Shown in pieces: positions 1 to 12,400 of a DNA stretch of 64,000 bases (its first letter is position 1; each line of letters starts with the position of its first letter). The notes beneath the pieces were generated by a model that ran no database searches, had not been told where the DNA came from, and worked only from the letters and a program-made list of their open reading frames with translations. Source of the stretch: Apostichopus japonicus. Its lineage: Eukaryota > Echinodermata > Holothuroidea > Aspidochirotida > Stichopodidae. The stretch is from NCBI RefSeq assembly GCF_037975245.1, contig NC_092583.1:9137764-9201763 (forward strand). The letters are read 5' to 3'. The position numbers were made by a program, and so were the translations under genes.

Positions 1-282
1 GTTTATGGGCTTGCTCATGTTAGACAAGCTTTTGTTCATTCTTGTTTATGCACTTAATAAGGTGTTTTCTGTACAACTGATGCTTCTAAGATGAATATAA
101 AAAACGTGTAACACATTTAAAATGGCATCTATGGCTTTTATCTGTTGTTTATTGCTTATGCGTATTGTCCAGCCCAGACTTTGGCGATACCTTGGAAAGG
201 TGTTTTACAAAATACAGAATTAACACGATCTGGATTGGATAAAGAAACTTGCAATTCAACATCAGTGGGAAGATCTAAATAA
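1..282. other. No gene seen
   Basis: AT-rich sequence with no open frame, splice pair or repeat that I can support. Confidence 0.5.
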
Positions 283-512
283 CACCATTTTTGGTGTTAA
301 AATCAATTCAGTTAGTGTTAATTTTACACCAACCAGAGTAACAATATCAACACCAAAGATAATGAATTTAACACCCTTTGTGGTGTAAAGAAAAGGATTC
401 TCAACTTGGTGTTAATTTAACACCCGCTGGTGTTGGCAAATATGCACTCCAAAAAGAATACAAATTTAACACCATGGGTGTTAAATTTAACACCCGAGTT
501 TTTGCAGTGTAT
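283..512. repeat. ttaacacc/ggtgttaa interspersed repeat
   Basis: About ten copies of aacacc or its complement ggtgtt occur in both orientations here, so the stretch can fold on itself many times. It ends with a cactgcaaaaact-like edge (read on the minus strand) that abuts the LINE fragment. The look is that of a non-autonomous element or degenerate minisatellite; no target duplication could be defined. Confidence 0.55.
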
Positions 513-1280
513 TACCAAGCCAATTCCCGATCCAAGACAGTAAATTCCCTATGACACCCATGCTCTTCAGCCTAAGTAAAAGACGCTGGTGGGGAACTTT
601 ATCAAAGGCATTCTGGAAATCCAGGAACACGACATCTACAGACCTCTGCCTATTTAGTGAACTTGCTACATCTTCCATAAACTCAAGGATATTAGTGAGA
701 CAAGACCTTTTTTGACAAAAGCCATGTTGAGACTCTCTGGTCAAAGACTGACTGCTGAAGTGACAGACCATAGACCTTTTAACAATAGACTCCATGACCT
801 TACAAACTACACTAGTGAGACTAACGGGCCTATAATTACAGGGCTTAGACTTATCACCCTTCTTGAAAATTGGGGTAATATTAGCACATCTCCAGTCCCT
901 AGGAACATAACCTTCATCCATAAATTTACTAAAAACCAACGAGAGTGGAACGCAGAAATGATGTGCAAAAGTCTTCAACAAATACGGATGGATTGCATCC
1001 GGTCCAGAAGCTTTAGAAACATTTAGACGAAGCAGCTCCTTTAAGACAACCTCATTCGAAAATAAGACCGTATCCAGTTAAGGCCTATCACTGCCCCCCT
1101 GAAAATCTGGAATACTACTCGTATCTTCCCTTGTGAAAACCGACACAAAATAGTTGTTCAAAAGATCTGCGAGATCCTGACTATCAGTTACTATATTATC
1201 AGCCTGTGGTGCCCTAAGAGAAACAATTGCATCTTTTACTTTCTGCTTTGACCTGACATAAGAAAAGAAAGTTCTTCAGG
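510..1280 (-). pseudogene. LINE (non-LTR) reverse transcriptase fragment
   Basis: The minus strand encodes the N-terminal and middle part of a non-LTR reverse transcriptase. A linker with FFSYVRSKQK comes first, then SGPDAIHPYLL, then PIFKKGDKSKPCNYRPVSLT, then the catalytic-core motif DFQNAFDKVPHQRLL. The style is CR1/L2-like. The longest open part is 487-981, and translation continues upstream in the same frame to about 1280 but is broken by a TAA at complement 1078-1080. The copy stops near 510, before the YxDD motif, where the ttaacacc repeat begins. It is a truncated dead copy. Confidence 0.85.
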
Positions 1281-1975
1281 CTTGTCTTATACAAATCAAG
1301 CGAATATAACATATACACCCGATGTGGCCTTACAAGGACAAATTAAACCACCGGAGTCTTGTGACGTCACACATATTTCATTTGCACTTAGTCATTGCAA
1401 GATACCCGATGTACGAAATAGCAGAAGCAACAAGCGATTTGTCCAAAGAGTAATTAAACCAAATCCGTGCCCCAGAAAAAATCCCAACATCTCATTTGTT
1501 GCCAGGAGGGTTAACTGTCCCAAATCAGGAACCAAACCCAACCATTATCAGTCATAACAATTTAAGTTACCGTTTACAATAATTCGTGGTTGGGGCAGGG
1601 AGCTGCTACTCTAGCAGCTCCCTGGTTGGGGTTATCAAAGAGATGAATCTAGATGGTAGTTCAATGAGACCACCCACAGTCCCTACACAGCCGCCCCCAA
1701 ATGTATCCAGGGTCAAAGGTGGTGATGGTAGAATCGTGCGATCGTCTGTGAATTTGGTTGGACGTAAAGCAGTTAGGCAAGGCGTAGCCAAAGGCGAAGC
1801 TTTCCGAGGGTTAATTAACGCTACAAAATGCAGTCACAACCACTCATGGACCAAGGAGACGGACGGACGGACAAACTGATGTACATACTTCATATAAAAT
1901 CTAATCCGGGACAGATTATCAGACTAAAGCTAATCGAAACGGACAATCGTTTGTAGATATTGCTTATTCCTGCAG
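1281..1975. other. No gene seen; sequence upstream of kinase-like exons
   Basis: No recognisable coding exon or element. It should hold an intron of the kinase-like gene, because the 1976 exon begins at an acceptor and its upstream exon is not visible. Confidence 0.4.
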
Positions 1976-2157
1976 ATTACTACTGCCAAATCCGTCCACA
2001 ATAATCACCATGTAAAGATTGAACCACTCAAAGCAACGATTAAACCACAAAAAGCAACGGCTGAAGCAATCAAAGCAACGGCTGAACCGGTCAAAGCAAC
2101 GGCTGAACCAGTCACGATCAAGTCTACGCAGACTCAGGAAAAGAAAATTGTTGTAAG
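1976..2157 (+). CDS. Kinase-like gene, linker exon
   Basis: 182 nt, read as starting in phase 0, ending in phase 2. Encodes a Lys/Ala/Thr/Pro-rich linker with about four degenerate KATAEP units and then KSTQTQEKK. Coding status rests on the splice-phase match to the kinase exon, because the sequence itself is low complexity. Confidence 0.45.
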
Positions 2158-3455
2158 GTGAGACTAAGTTTGTTTGTTTCCGCCAGTTGAAAAATGAATT
2201 AAATGAATTTCTTTGATTTACAATGGGATTAAAATCTGTCCAGAATAATCCAAACTGTCGACAGATATTATGAACATGCAGGTTACTCAATAGTCACGTG
2301 GATTACGATGACAAATAATAACGAATTGGAAAAGGGAAAGCATGAGCGAACGATTGTATATGGACAAATTTACATTGATTGAATTGTCACATGAACAAAA
2401 TGACCAGCATTCCAACTGACGAAGTTGAATATGAAACATCTTGAGTGACGATCTATATCGAATATTGTTCTATAGACCTGACGTATGGAACGCGAAATGG
2501 GACAGAATGTGGGAAGTTATACTAAGCTTAATGCTTCTGTACTTTCTGACGAGTTAGACGATGAAGCAGAAGTGGGGGGGGGGGGGTGTTAGATCTGAGC
2601 GGGGAGGATTTATATGGTAGAGATCAATATTTCTCATTGATTCTATTCTAAGGGCAGAGGCAGAGGAAGAAGTTTAATTTGGGTACGTTGAGAATGAGCA
2701 CAGGGACATTGAGACATGCTAACTGATTCGATGGGACAGACACAAACTCAACTCAATACGGCTCGACAAAATGGGTCCTTGATGCATTTTTCAACCAAAC
2801 GGAAATTAAATTATAATTTTTACTCTCGCGATAAAGAGCACTTTTTAATAATATCTTTTTAAATTTCTCATCAAAGAGGCACTCTTTTTTATAAAAAGAG
2901 TACACCTTTTTAATTACGCGAAATTATATTTTTGGCCATTAACACAATGGAAAAAATTAAAATTTATGTAAAGGGAACCCTCTGAGGTTTTTCGAAAGAT
3001 AGGTCCCTAACCCAGAGTGATGTCAACCAGCGAAGGAAAAGCAATGATGAATTGAACGCATAGTTTCGTGAAAAGATTCATATTCAATTAATTGGAGAAC
3101 TTTGTGTGATGTTTGTACTCCGGGACGAGAAATAACACTCATATGTTAATATATACTAAAAAGTAGAATTATGGTCGAGTTTTAATAACAGTCTCTTCAT
3201 GTTTCCTTATTTTTTTTTCAATTTAGGAAAACAACCGCTGTAAAGAAAACGCCAAAGCTACAACGTTTATTTCCAGAATGTGAGTTGTTATTGCAGAGTG
3301 ATCTTCAGCATGGTTTACATCCAACCACTAACAAACCGATTACCCTTGGCAGAGGAGCGCATGGAGTAGTAACACTAATGAAAAGCATGAAAACTGGAAA
3401 GTTGTACGCGGTCAAAACCTTTCAAAATCATCTTAGGAATGCAAAAATATTCAAG
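1976..3455 (+). CDS. Partial protein-kinase-like gene, two exons
   Basis: Exon 1976-2157 follows a ttattcctgcag acceptor and ends at aag/gtgaga with two leftover bases. Exon 3227-3455 follows a T-rich acceptor and starts with the one base needed, so the frame joins cleanly. The first exon encodes a low-complexity linker with repeats of KATAEP and KATIKP. The second encodes kinase subdomains I and II: glycine loop LGRGAHGVV and the VAIK-type lysine in YAVKTF. It ends in phase 0 at a gttagc donor. No start codon exon and no later kinase exons (HRD, DFG) were found before the next gene's promoter at 5.5 kb. It may be a gene fragment, or the rest may be in short exons I missed; reading through the donor stops at 3509. 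Confidence 0.55.
2568..2586. repeat. Poly-G tract
   Basis: A run of about twelve G preceded by agtgggg. Similar G or C runs of 9-13 nt occur near 4219, 5208, 18949, 26080, 34888, 43376, 47866, 49158, 50577 and 51089. Confidence 0.7.
3227..3455 (+). CDS. Kinase-like gene, exon with glycine loop and VAIK lysine
   Basis: 229 nt. Encodes LGRGAHGVVTLMKSMKTGK followed by LYAVKTF, the ATP-binding N-lobe start of a Ser/Thr-type protein kinase. The residues before it (LFPECELLLQSDLQHGL) are a leader I do not recognise. The donor is attcaag/gttagc. Confidence 0.65.
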
Positions 3456-3840
3456 GTTAGCAAACCGCCATTAATTAAAAATTATAGATATGATGTACGC
3501 TTTAAATAAGAACGGTTTATGTCAATCAATAAACTAGTCAATGAACGACTAATCCAAATATGGAAAAGATAACATAATTACATTTGTTTTGTCCAAGTTA
3601 GATAATAAGTTGTATAGCAGTTTGTAACTCAAAATCTTGGTTGATAATAAGAACATCAACTTTGACCTTATACGTTCTCATAAGACTTAGTGAATCACAA
3701 CTTCGTAACAATATAAATATATATATATATTGTCAGATTTAAAGCGCCAGGGGTGCACTCTGTACAATCATAACACTTGGGTAATACGCCCTTCATGACA
3801 GTTATTCAAAGCCAATTTATACGCTTTAACACACCAGTAG

Positions 3841-3985
3841 AATCACTGTGGTCGAGTGGTACGGACTTCGGTTCGTGACACGAAGATCCGGGGTTCGATT
3901 CCTACCTTCGCCTGATGAGTCCCAAAAGGACGACACCGGTCGTGAAGTGGAATTTTTCTGGTGTGTTATTCTTTATTGAATTACT
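3841..3985 (+). mobile_element. tRNA-derived SINE
   Basis: A tRNA-like head shows an A-box-like gtggtcgagtgg (about 3848) and an exact B-box ggttcgattcc (3892-3902). A tRNA-unrelated body with gatgagtcccaaaaggacga follows and runs into a TA-rich tail. Not a functional tRNA, because no closed acceptor stem is present. Confidence 0.7.
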
Positions 3986-4007
3986 ATATATATATATATA
4001 TATATAA

Positions 4008-4118
4008 TTACATTAAAATAATACATTGAAATAGTAGTGAGTTGGAAATCCAGAACAGTGAAAAAACTTCCAGCCTCCACCGGGATTTGAACCCGTGCCA
4101 TTCATTATTCTACATTGT
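4008..4118 (-). mobile_element. Second SINE fragment, opposite strand
   Basis: Reverse-complement B-box ggatttgaacc at 4083-4093 (minus strand ggttcaaatcc), followed on the minus strand by a body reading ggaggctggaag and then ctgttctggatttccaactc, with an AT-rich tail. It lies head-on to the SINE at 3841, separated by a TA repeat. Confidence 0.55.
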
Positions 4119-5527
4119 CTTAAATTTCTGAAGGGGGAGGAGACACCCGTCCCCTCAACCCCCTCTCAGGCGATTGTTTGGCGTTTGCGTTCATCTCAAA
4201 TCTGCGGATCACCCAACTCTCCCCCCCCCCCCCAAATGTCAAAAAGAAATCTACGTCACTTTTAACCTTGGTCGCGATGCGTTCATTTCTACACGCGCAG
4301 CGTGGAAATGGTCTTGTTATAGATACAGGATGGGGAAACTTCGTTGTGAACTTTCCATAAACGGTGCCATGTGTATATGGTATTATGTTAGACAGGCTGC
4401 ATTGGAACAGCAATGTGAAGGCAGTAAACGTGTAGCCATATAGACTAAGTATCATCAGCGTTACCCAACTATTTAAATATTTACTTTAAGTGAGAACAAT
4501 AACGAACTTTTAACACAAAAACAGTTTTATTAGAATACAAAATCAAATTCTTGGTGACATACATAGACTGTTTGACTTGAAGTGTTAGAATAAACAACCA
4601 GCTCAAGCTAAAAGGACACTGTGGCTAGTCCAAGGTGCTACATAACGTCAGTGTTGTCTACGAACTTTTAAAGTTAAACATTTAAGCAGTAGACTATATA
4701 TATATATTTAAGGTTTCTCCTAAAAACCGGTATACTCTTGAACAGGGCTTACCATGTTAATTTTATTTAGATGCTGGAATAGTGTTCCAATGCGAATGGA
4801 AATTAAGGTTGATCCATATAAGAACGTAGCTCATACAGGAAATTCAGCATCCTTCGCATGTATGAGCACTGACACACACGATTAACCATATTTTGAACAT
4901 ATTTTCATCCACCTTACTTACTCCCGTCTGATTCCCTCATCCCCACTCCCTCCCCACCTATCCAAATAGTCCAATATACTGACTTATTTTGTCAGGTTTC
5001 TATTTTGAATAATATCGGGAAAATCGTAGAGTTTTCAATATACCGCTATTATAGAGAAGACTATATGACCGTTTACCATACAAATCGGCCGCAATTAAAT
5101 TAAAGACGCTATAACTGTATTTGCCATTTCCAGACTTATGTTGAACTGGTTAGAGAGACAAATTATAGTGGCACACTTACTCAATGTAAGTTAAATTGAG
5201 GGAGAGGGTGGGGGGGGGGGGATCTCAGGTTATGTGATTATCTCGATGGTCTGTAGACTGTAGGGTCTGCGTTTTGTAGACAGGCAGATCACCTGTATTG
5301 ATTTTACGACCCCCCCCTGCTCCCTCCTCTCTTTTCAGTTTTTGGAATTCGATGTATTTATTAAGTACGTCATAACATTCAAAATTACACTCAAATTGGA
5401 TCAATAAACAAAAATGAAAATCTCACCGAACTGCTTTAAGTTCAATATTGACTCAACCATCACGCGATATGGTTATATCTAAAAGGTCAAGGGTTAGTGG
5501 GCGTAATTTATTATTTGATTCATTTGC
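4119..5527. other. No gene seen between kinase-like gene and next promoter
   Basis: AT-rich, with C9 and G9 runs. One exon-like piece at 5134-5185 is listed separately. Confidence 0.45.
5134..5185 (+). other. Possible small exon
   Basis: A tgccatttccag acceptor and a caat/gtaagt donor bracket 52 nt open in phase 0 (TYVELVRETNYSGTLTQ). The phase would fit after the 3455 donor, but the peptide does not look like kinase subdomain III, so it may be chance. Confidence 0.2.
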
Positions 5528-5535
5528 TATATATA
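5528..5535 (+). promoter_or_regulatory. TATA box of the propeller-DED-ZU5 gene
   Basis: tatatata about 30 nt before a plausible cap region near 5558, ahead of an untranslated exon ending at a gtaagt donor. AT-rich DNA makes TATA strings common, so this is supported mainly by position. Confidence 0.4.
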
Positions 5536-5557
5536 CCATTTCAGATCAAGCCTGTCC

Positions 5558-5859
5558 TCCTCTTTCACTGTAGCATTCAACTCTCTTTCGTGCTCCACAC
5601 TTCAGCGTTTATTACCTAATATTCAGTTGAGAATTTGTTTCATTCTCTGATCAAAGTCATAGCATTTCGTTGTCTTTTAAGTGATCTAAAAGGGCATTCT
5701 GTTTGAAATCTGTGCTATCACTTCACGCTTTCTTGACGTGCCAGCGACTCAACATAAAAAACAAAACGAATTATATCAAGAACAAGTTTATATTCAGGAC
5801 CTTTCGAATAATATTAGCTGTACCTCACCTGCACCTGTCCAACACAGGCGTCTGTCATT
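5558..5859 (+). other. Untranslated first exon (approximate 5' end)
   Basis: The 3' edge is the strong donor gtcatt/gtaagt. The 5' edge is inferred from the TATA position. No long open frame. Confidence 0.4.
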
Positions 5860-6335
5860 GTAAGTAATATTAAACAGTTATTGAATTTTATAACTAGCAC
5901 CCCAGTGTAGGGAAGTATAGCTAAATTGTACAACATACCTGTTTTGGATAAAAATATAAATTTCTTTAAAGAAAATCTCCACTGTTGACCATCGTATATA
6001 TGAATTTATAATTTTCGTGCAATTTCAAACATTTTCTCATGATTTCGCCGTCTTTTTCGCAATCCAACATGAACCAAATATAACTGTAACGTAAACTTCT
6101 TTATTGATCACAGACAGTGTGATTTTAGAATCGGGGATGACCAAAACCATCATTTCATCCATTATATTAAATTCAATGTTGCTCGTTAATCATCAAAACA
6201 GACCACAGGATTCACCCAACATAAGTCTTCTTTTCTTTCCCGATGATCTCTGTATTTATTGCGATATTCCTCGATAAGAATTATTTTAGAAAGTCGTATT
6301 TGTTTCTTAAGAATTTTTCTAATTTTTATCCGCAG

Positions 6336-6410
6336 ATCAGGACTCCCTCTGTATAAATATTATTGTCGTAGAACTACTTGACCAGATATCAAAATGGCCA
6401 GCGCAAAACC
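6336..6410 (+). CDS. Propeller-DED-ZU5 gene: exon 2, start codon
   Basis: Exon between tttttatccgcag and gtaagt. The coding part is 6394-6410 (MASAKP, last codon split). An in-frame TGA at 6379 and the aaaATGg context support this start. Confidence 0.7.
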
Positions 6411-9400
6411 GTAAGTATTATTATTATTATTAACAAAAAATAACATATGATCGAGATGTGTTTATACTTGGCAATAATACATGGCAATATAAAAAAGTAT
6501 AAATTATGTGTTTACTTTACATTGTCCTTTATAGTGGCAATGTTGTATACTGAAAATAAACCGGGCTTCTAACTTCTGAAATGCGGGAAAAGGTTTAGTG
6601 TTGAAGGGTAGCAGGACATCAAGGTGTCGTTACATTGAGGCGGTAAAGCACAAAGCCAACTCAAATCGCTGATAAAATGGATCCTCTCTGCATTTTGTAC
6701 CACAACAATTATTTTAATACGACAACGATAGAGCACATTCCGATTGATTACTGTAATTTATCAGCAAAATGGCACCTCCTGTTTTCACTTTTCCTAAATG
6801 TGTCAATAAAATGACTCTTTTTAAATACCACAATATGAAAAAGTACGGTACTTGTTCAAAATGAGTACATCTAATCTATCAAACGGAGCATTTCTTAATG
6901 TCTTTGTTACAAAAGAGGAGGAACGTTGCCCATCGGATCCCCCCGCATCGTGTCAATCGCCCCTGGATTAAACACAAATGTTTAATGTCAAAGCTTAGTC
7001 TGGTAGACATAGAGGATGACTTTACTTTAGGTGCATAATTAAAGTCGATATGTTGTAGACCTTTAAACACATATGTTATCAGCCCATGTTGGATGTCCCT
7101 TTATATAAATGAGGTTAATCCCTTTGAAAGTACTGGACCGTATTTAGTCTAATACAAAGACCATTACGTTAGTTTCTCATTTATAACACAAAACTCACCG
7201 TAAAGACGTTTATGGCCTCAAATGCCAAATTAAGATTCATTGCAAATTTTTTGATGTCATCCAATGGAGCTTTGTTGCTTTTATGGAGATTAAGTACATG
7301 TTGTGGTGGATTTGATAGAATTTTAAACAATGGATTACCAATGAATTTAGGATTGCACTGAGGCGCTCACGTCATCGATCTCAGGACCCTTAAGTGATCA
7401 TTCCAAAGTTTTAACATATTTTGAAGGTAAATATTTTGGAAACCTGTGTAGCTATAGAAACATATCTACTAGAAGTGTGACTTGTCCTTTGTTTTTTGTT
7501 GGACTATAATACGTCAAAAACTCAAGACTAAAATTCTATTTGAAGCTCCCCTCCCCCACCCGGGAAAAATTTAGACCAAGTTGACTCTCTTTAATAGCGC
7601 CACCAATCATCATTAGCGGAGCCTTTTGACAGTTAGCTTTTTGAAATAGCGCCATCATTTACAACTTGTGACCGTGTGTCTCTTTCTCTTAGTTGTTGGC
7701 GCTCAATGCGAATGAATTAGAATGTACTGCATGCATGTGGTCAACACACAGGAAAAGTTGAATCAGAACGTTACATCAGTACATGCGTATGATAACGATG
7801 AATATTGAAGATAAATAAGTCGTGTTCAAGCAAACAAAATATAGCCAATGCAATTTCTTCAATTTTACTGAAAATTCCTATTAACAAGGCTTAGTCGGTG
7901 TTGCTATATGTGAGAGAAATTTTGTTTCATAAACACACAGTAATTAATGTCAAATGTTTTGCTAGTAATAAGATACTTTAATAGGAAAGTATTTTATTCG
8001 GTCGATTTTCCAATTTCTAGCACTTTTAACTCCGCTCTCCATATATACATTAATGCGGAAATGCAATTTCTTCACGTTTTATGTAGGAAAGGGTTCTTAA
8101 TTAATGGGAAAACCCTATTATTGCTGGAAGTTTTCGACAAGTATTTTCCTGCAGGTTTTTACTCTCCAAATTGTTCTCAGATATTTTTAAAGAACACACA
8201 AGATGACTGAATGTCCAAGTGAGGAAAATTTCTTCGAAGGTTGTAATAAAATCAGTTTAAGAATTTTGACCAAAGGTGACCATATTTGAGTATCTAGCAT
8301 ATTCGGGGCCAATACAGCATAACTTTAAGTCATGGATCTACAGTTAGGCCAGTATCCTAATTATTAGGCCTTGAACGTCTCATTTCTTATATCTTCGAGA
8401 TTACCATGTCGAATAGTTTGCTCTGGACATTTAGTGCTATTGTGGGTAACGACTTTGTAGTAGGACCTAAGCTGTATAGCTACTTCGCAGGCTGAGAGCT
8501 GTTCATCAACATTTCCTTCGATCTAAAAATCAACTCTAAATTCTAAGTTACCATGGATACAACCTTCCAACCCTGACCTAACTTTTCACTTTTTGCTTTC
8601 CACACACACACAGAGTGCATACAACGATACCACGATTCACTGTACAAGATGGTTACATTGTGTCGGCAATGGACGTGCTAGATACAGGCCGTCTGGCTGT
8701 CGCTGGATATTGTAACAAGACAACATGCAGCTTTATTGATCTGTTTATGTTACAATTAGATCCTGATTCTAAAATAACCCCGTTATTATTGACTTCAGAG
8801 CCGTTTTATTATCAGGAATTTACCGAGTTTGGTTCAGAATGGCGGGTTGTTTGTTTACTGGATGATCGTCTGTTTTTAACGTGTTGTAAGAATACGATAG
8901 CTTTGTACGACAGTAGTAATGGCGGTCTGGTCAATCAAGGGAAGTTTAACGGTGAAGCCTCGTGTATGACAACCAGAGATGGGTTAGTCTATGTCGGTTT
9001 AGTAATGTCCAACGAGGTAATTGTCTTAGATTCGAGAAAATTGAGAAAAACGAGGACAATCACCTTAACAGGAATAAGAGAAGACTGGCCCTGGGATATA
9101 ACAGTTAGTAATAATAAACTGTTTATCTGTACAGCCTATGGGATAGCTTTAATGTGTAATAGTGAGGGAGAAATAGAACAGGAATATACACACACACAGT
9201 ACAGACGTGCAGATAGTATAACAGTCAGTGAAGAGAAAGGATTAATATTCATATTATGGGAGGGTGGTGAGGATAGACGAGTTGTTGTTTACTCTCTATC
9301 TGGGGGTCATTCTTCAATCTCTGGGGGTCATTCTTCCATCTCTAGGGGTCATTCTTCTATCTCTGAGGGTCATATCTTGGCTTCTTTTAATGTTCCTACT

Positions 9401-12400
9401 GATTCATGGAGAATCAGGATCAATAATAACATAAACAGATTGTTTGTGGTTACCTGGGATACTGGAGAAGTATATGAATATCACACAGTAAGTACTAATA
9501 CAGGATATATAGGCCTATTGTAAAAAATAGGGCTATTTGACACTTTTATTAAAGCAATCCATTGATTGAAGCTCAACAAATTGGGTATCATTCTATGGGA
9601 ACAAGTGAGGAGACGACACTCTTACATGTATGTTTTGAGATCTGCTTTAAAAAAAATTAAAGAAAAATAAGGAAATTTTTTTCTTGGGCTTTGCTGATTC
9701 TGGTAAGGTTTTCATGAAGGTTTGTCGTACTGTCAATGTAAAAGTGAAATTGGTTTTCCTTATTTTCTCAGTCTTCATTACTTCAAATATAGACAAAATT
9801 GTTATAGATGAATGCGGAATTTTATTAAGAACACAAATATTTCTTGTTTGTTAAGAGGGAGATCAGAATGGTGGAAAAGTGAGTGCAAAATTTTATTAAA
9901 AATTTAGGCCATTGGATTCTTGTTGCACTTTGCAAGATTAGAGCAACACACAAAATTTTGGAAATAGTTTTTCTTATTTTCTGAGCTTACAAGCTCCTAA
10001 TTTTTACAAGTTTGGTATTAGTGAATGCGGAATTTTATTTAGAACACAACTATTACTTGTTTGGTGAGAGGGAGATCACAATGCTGGAAAAGTGAGTGCT
10101 AAATTATTTAAAGAAATTTAGGCCATTGGATGCTTGTTGCCCTTTGCAATAATTGAGCAACACACAAAATTTGGCAACTGTTTGTTCTTAGTTTCTGAAC
10201 TTACAAGCTGCTAACATTTACAAATATGGCATTAGTGAATGCGAAATTTTATTAAGAACACAACTATTACTGGTTTGTTAAGAGGGAGATCAAAATGATG
10301 GAAAAGTGAGTGCAATTTTTTTTTTAAAATTTAGGCCATTGGATGCTTATTGCACTTTGCAATACTAGAGTAACCCACAAAATTTGGCAAATATATTTTC
10401 TTATTTTCTGAGCTTAACAAGCTGCTAACTTTTACAAATTTGGTATTTAAGTGAATGCTAAATTTGAATAAAAACACAACTATTACTTGCTTATTAAAAG
10501 AGAGATCAAAATGGTGAAAAGTGAGTGCAAATTGTTTTTAAAACTTCAGGCCATTGGATGCTTATTGCACTTTGCAATAATAGACAACACCCACAATTTG
10601 GCAAATAATTTTTCTTATTTTCTGAGCTTTACAAGCTGCTTACTTTTACAAATTTGGTATTAGTGAATGCGGAATTTCTCTTTAGAACACAACTATTACT
10701 TGTTTGTTCAGAGAGAGATCAAAATGGTGGAAAAGTAAATGCAAACTTGTTTTCAAAAATTCAGGCCATTGGATGCTTGTTGCACTTTGCAATATTGGAG
10801 CAACACCCAAAATTTGGAAAGGATTTTTCTTATTTTCTGAGCTTACAAGCTGTCAAAATTAGGTATTAGTGAATGCAAAATAGTCTCAATAGTGCAATAA
10901 GTGCATTTTGTTTGGCAATAATGTCTATATAATGAAAATCTAGGCCAACAATTCCATGAAAAGTGATGCGAGATGAATGTTGCATGGCATACAGCTCAGA
11001 CAAAAGATGTGTTTGTTCCTTTATCAATAATTTTGGCTGTCAAATATACAAATGTGACATAAATCAATGTAAAATATTGTTAAGAACACATGAGGTGCAA
11101 ATTCCCATGAAATGAGGTAAATTTCAAGAAAAAGTAAGGACAACATTTTTATCTTAATTTAAGCTATGGTGATTAGTTTGACACTAATGCACATGTATAG
11201 CAAATACTGCACAGTGATGATACCTTGATTTGATGACAGTATTAAGCAGGAAAAAGGAGTGAAAACAATAACTGTTTTGAAAAATATGTCGATTTCTACT
11301 TTAAAAAAAGTATATGAAAGTAACGTGTTACTGCGCAGTGTATAGACAGTTATAAATAGATATTTTATTCAGCCACTGATCAAGAATACAATGTAAATTG
11401 GGTAAAAACAAGAGCTCAAAAATCAAAACGAGTACAAAACTAAAAACAGATTCAAAATAAAAATGGATACCAGGATGAAAATGTTGCTAAGACATTAAAC
11501 ACACAGTGTTAAAATGTCTTAGCAACTTTATTCCTGTCAGTTTTGTGACAGTAAAGATTATAGATATCACTTTGTGTAAGTATTGATACACAATATCCTG
11601 CTCAATCGTCTAAATATGCAGTACATTAATTAACTACATAGTGAAGACCGCCATTTCACTAAGCCCACAATATAATGTATGCAATTGCTATGCACATGGA
11701 TTAAACATAATCATCGCTACCCATTGCATGAGAAAGCATTTATACCACATGTCAACCAGTGTAAGAACAATGGTCTGCCTGTTAAAGGCCTTTTTGGTTT
11801 TGATGATAATCTTAACCTTTGAATTTATGATGGCGTATGAGTGTATGCGTGTGTGTGCGTTTGTTTTTCTATCTGACCGAGGACTTGAACAAAAGAATTC
11901 CAGGTCTTCGGTTGTGATTTCTAAAGAATCACCACGTCCTCGGAAGAATTTCTATTGTATGGGGTATTGTTAAGGTTAGGGTACGTGGATTTGAACAATG
12001 GAAAATACAATGGGGTCCTCGGTTGGAATGTAAAACCAACATGTGTGTGTGTGTGTGACTGAGTGCGTTTGTGACGCCCAGCTTGTAAACATGATATCTC
12101 AAAAAGGGAAGATCAGACCAATTTCATACTTAATGTGTAGATGTACCACATTGAGTACAATGAGCCTATTGTGGGGAATCATGGGGAGACCTCATATTTG
12201 GTGTGTAGGAGTATATACTGTACCACATTTAGTACAAGAAGCCTATTGTTCCTTGTCGAATTGAAAGGTCATTTGGAGTCACCGGGGTCAAATTGTGAAA
12301 ACCTTGTAAACACGATACCTCAAAATGGGAAGCATGGGCAGACTTCATATTTAGTGTGTAGGAGTACCTCAGACTGTAAAAGAAGCCTATTTTCGGTGGA

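Noticed and set aside
1586-1879. Open frame of 97 codons
   Set aside because: No domain, no splice context, composition like non-coding DNA.
3841-3912. tRNA gene
   Set aside because: A and B boxes are present but no closed acceptor or anticodon stem; a SINE body follows.
4120-4455. Overlapping frames on both strands around a C run
   Set aside because: No splice or domain support; low-complexity region.
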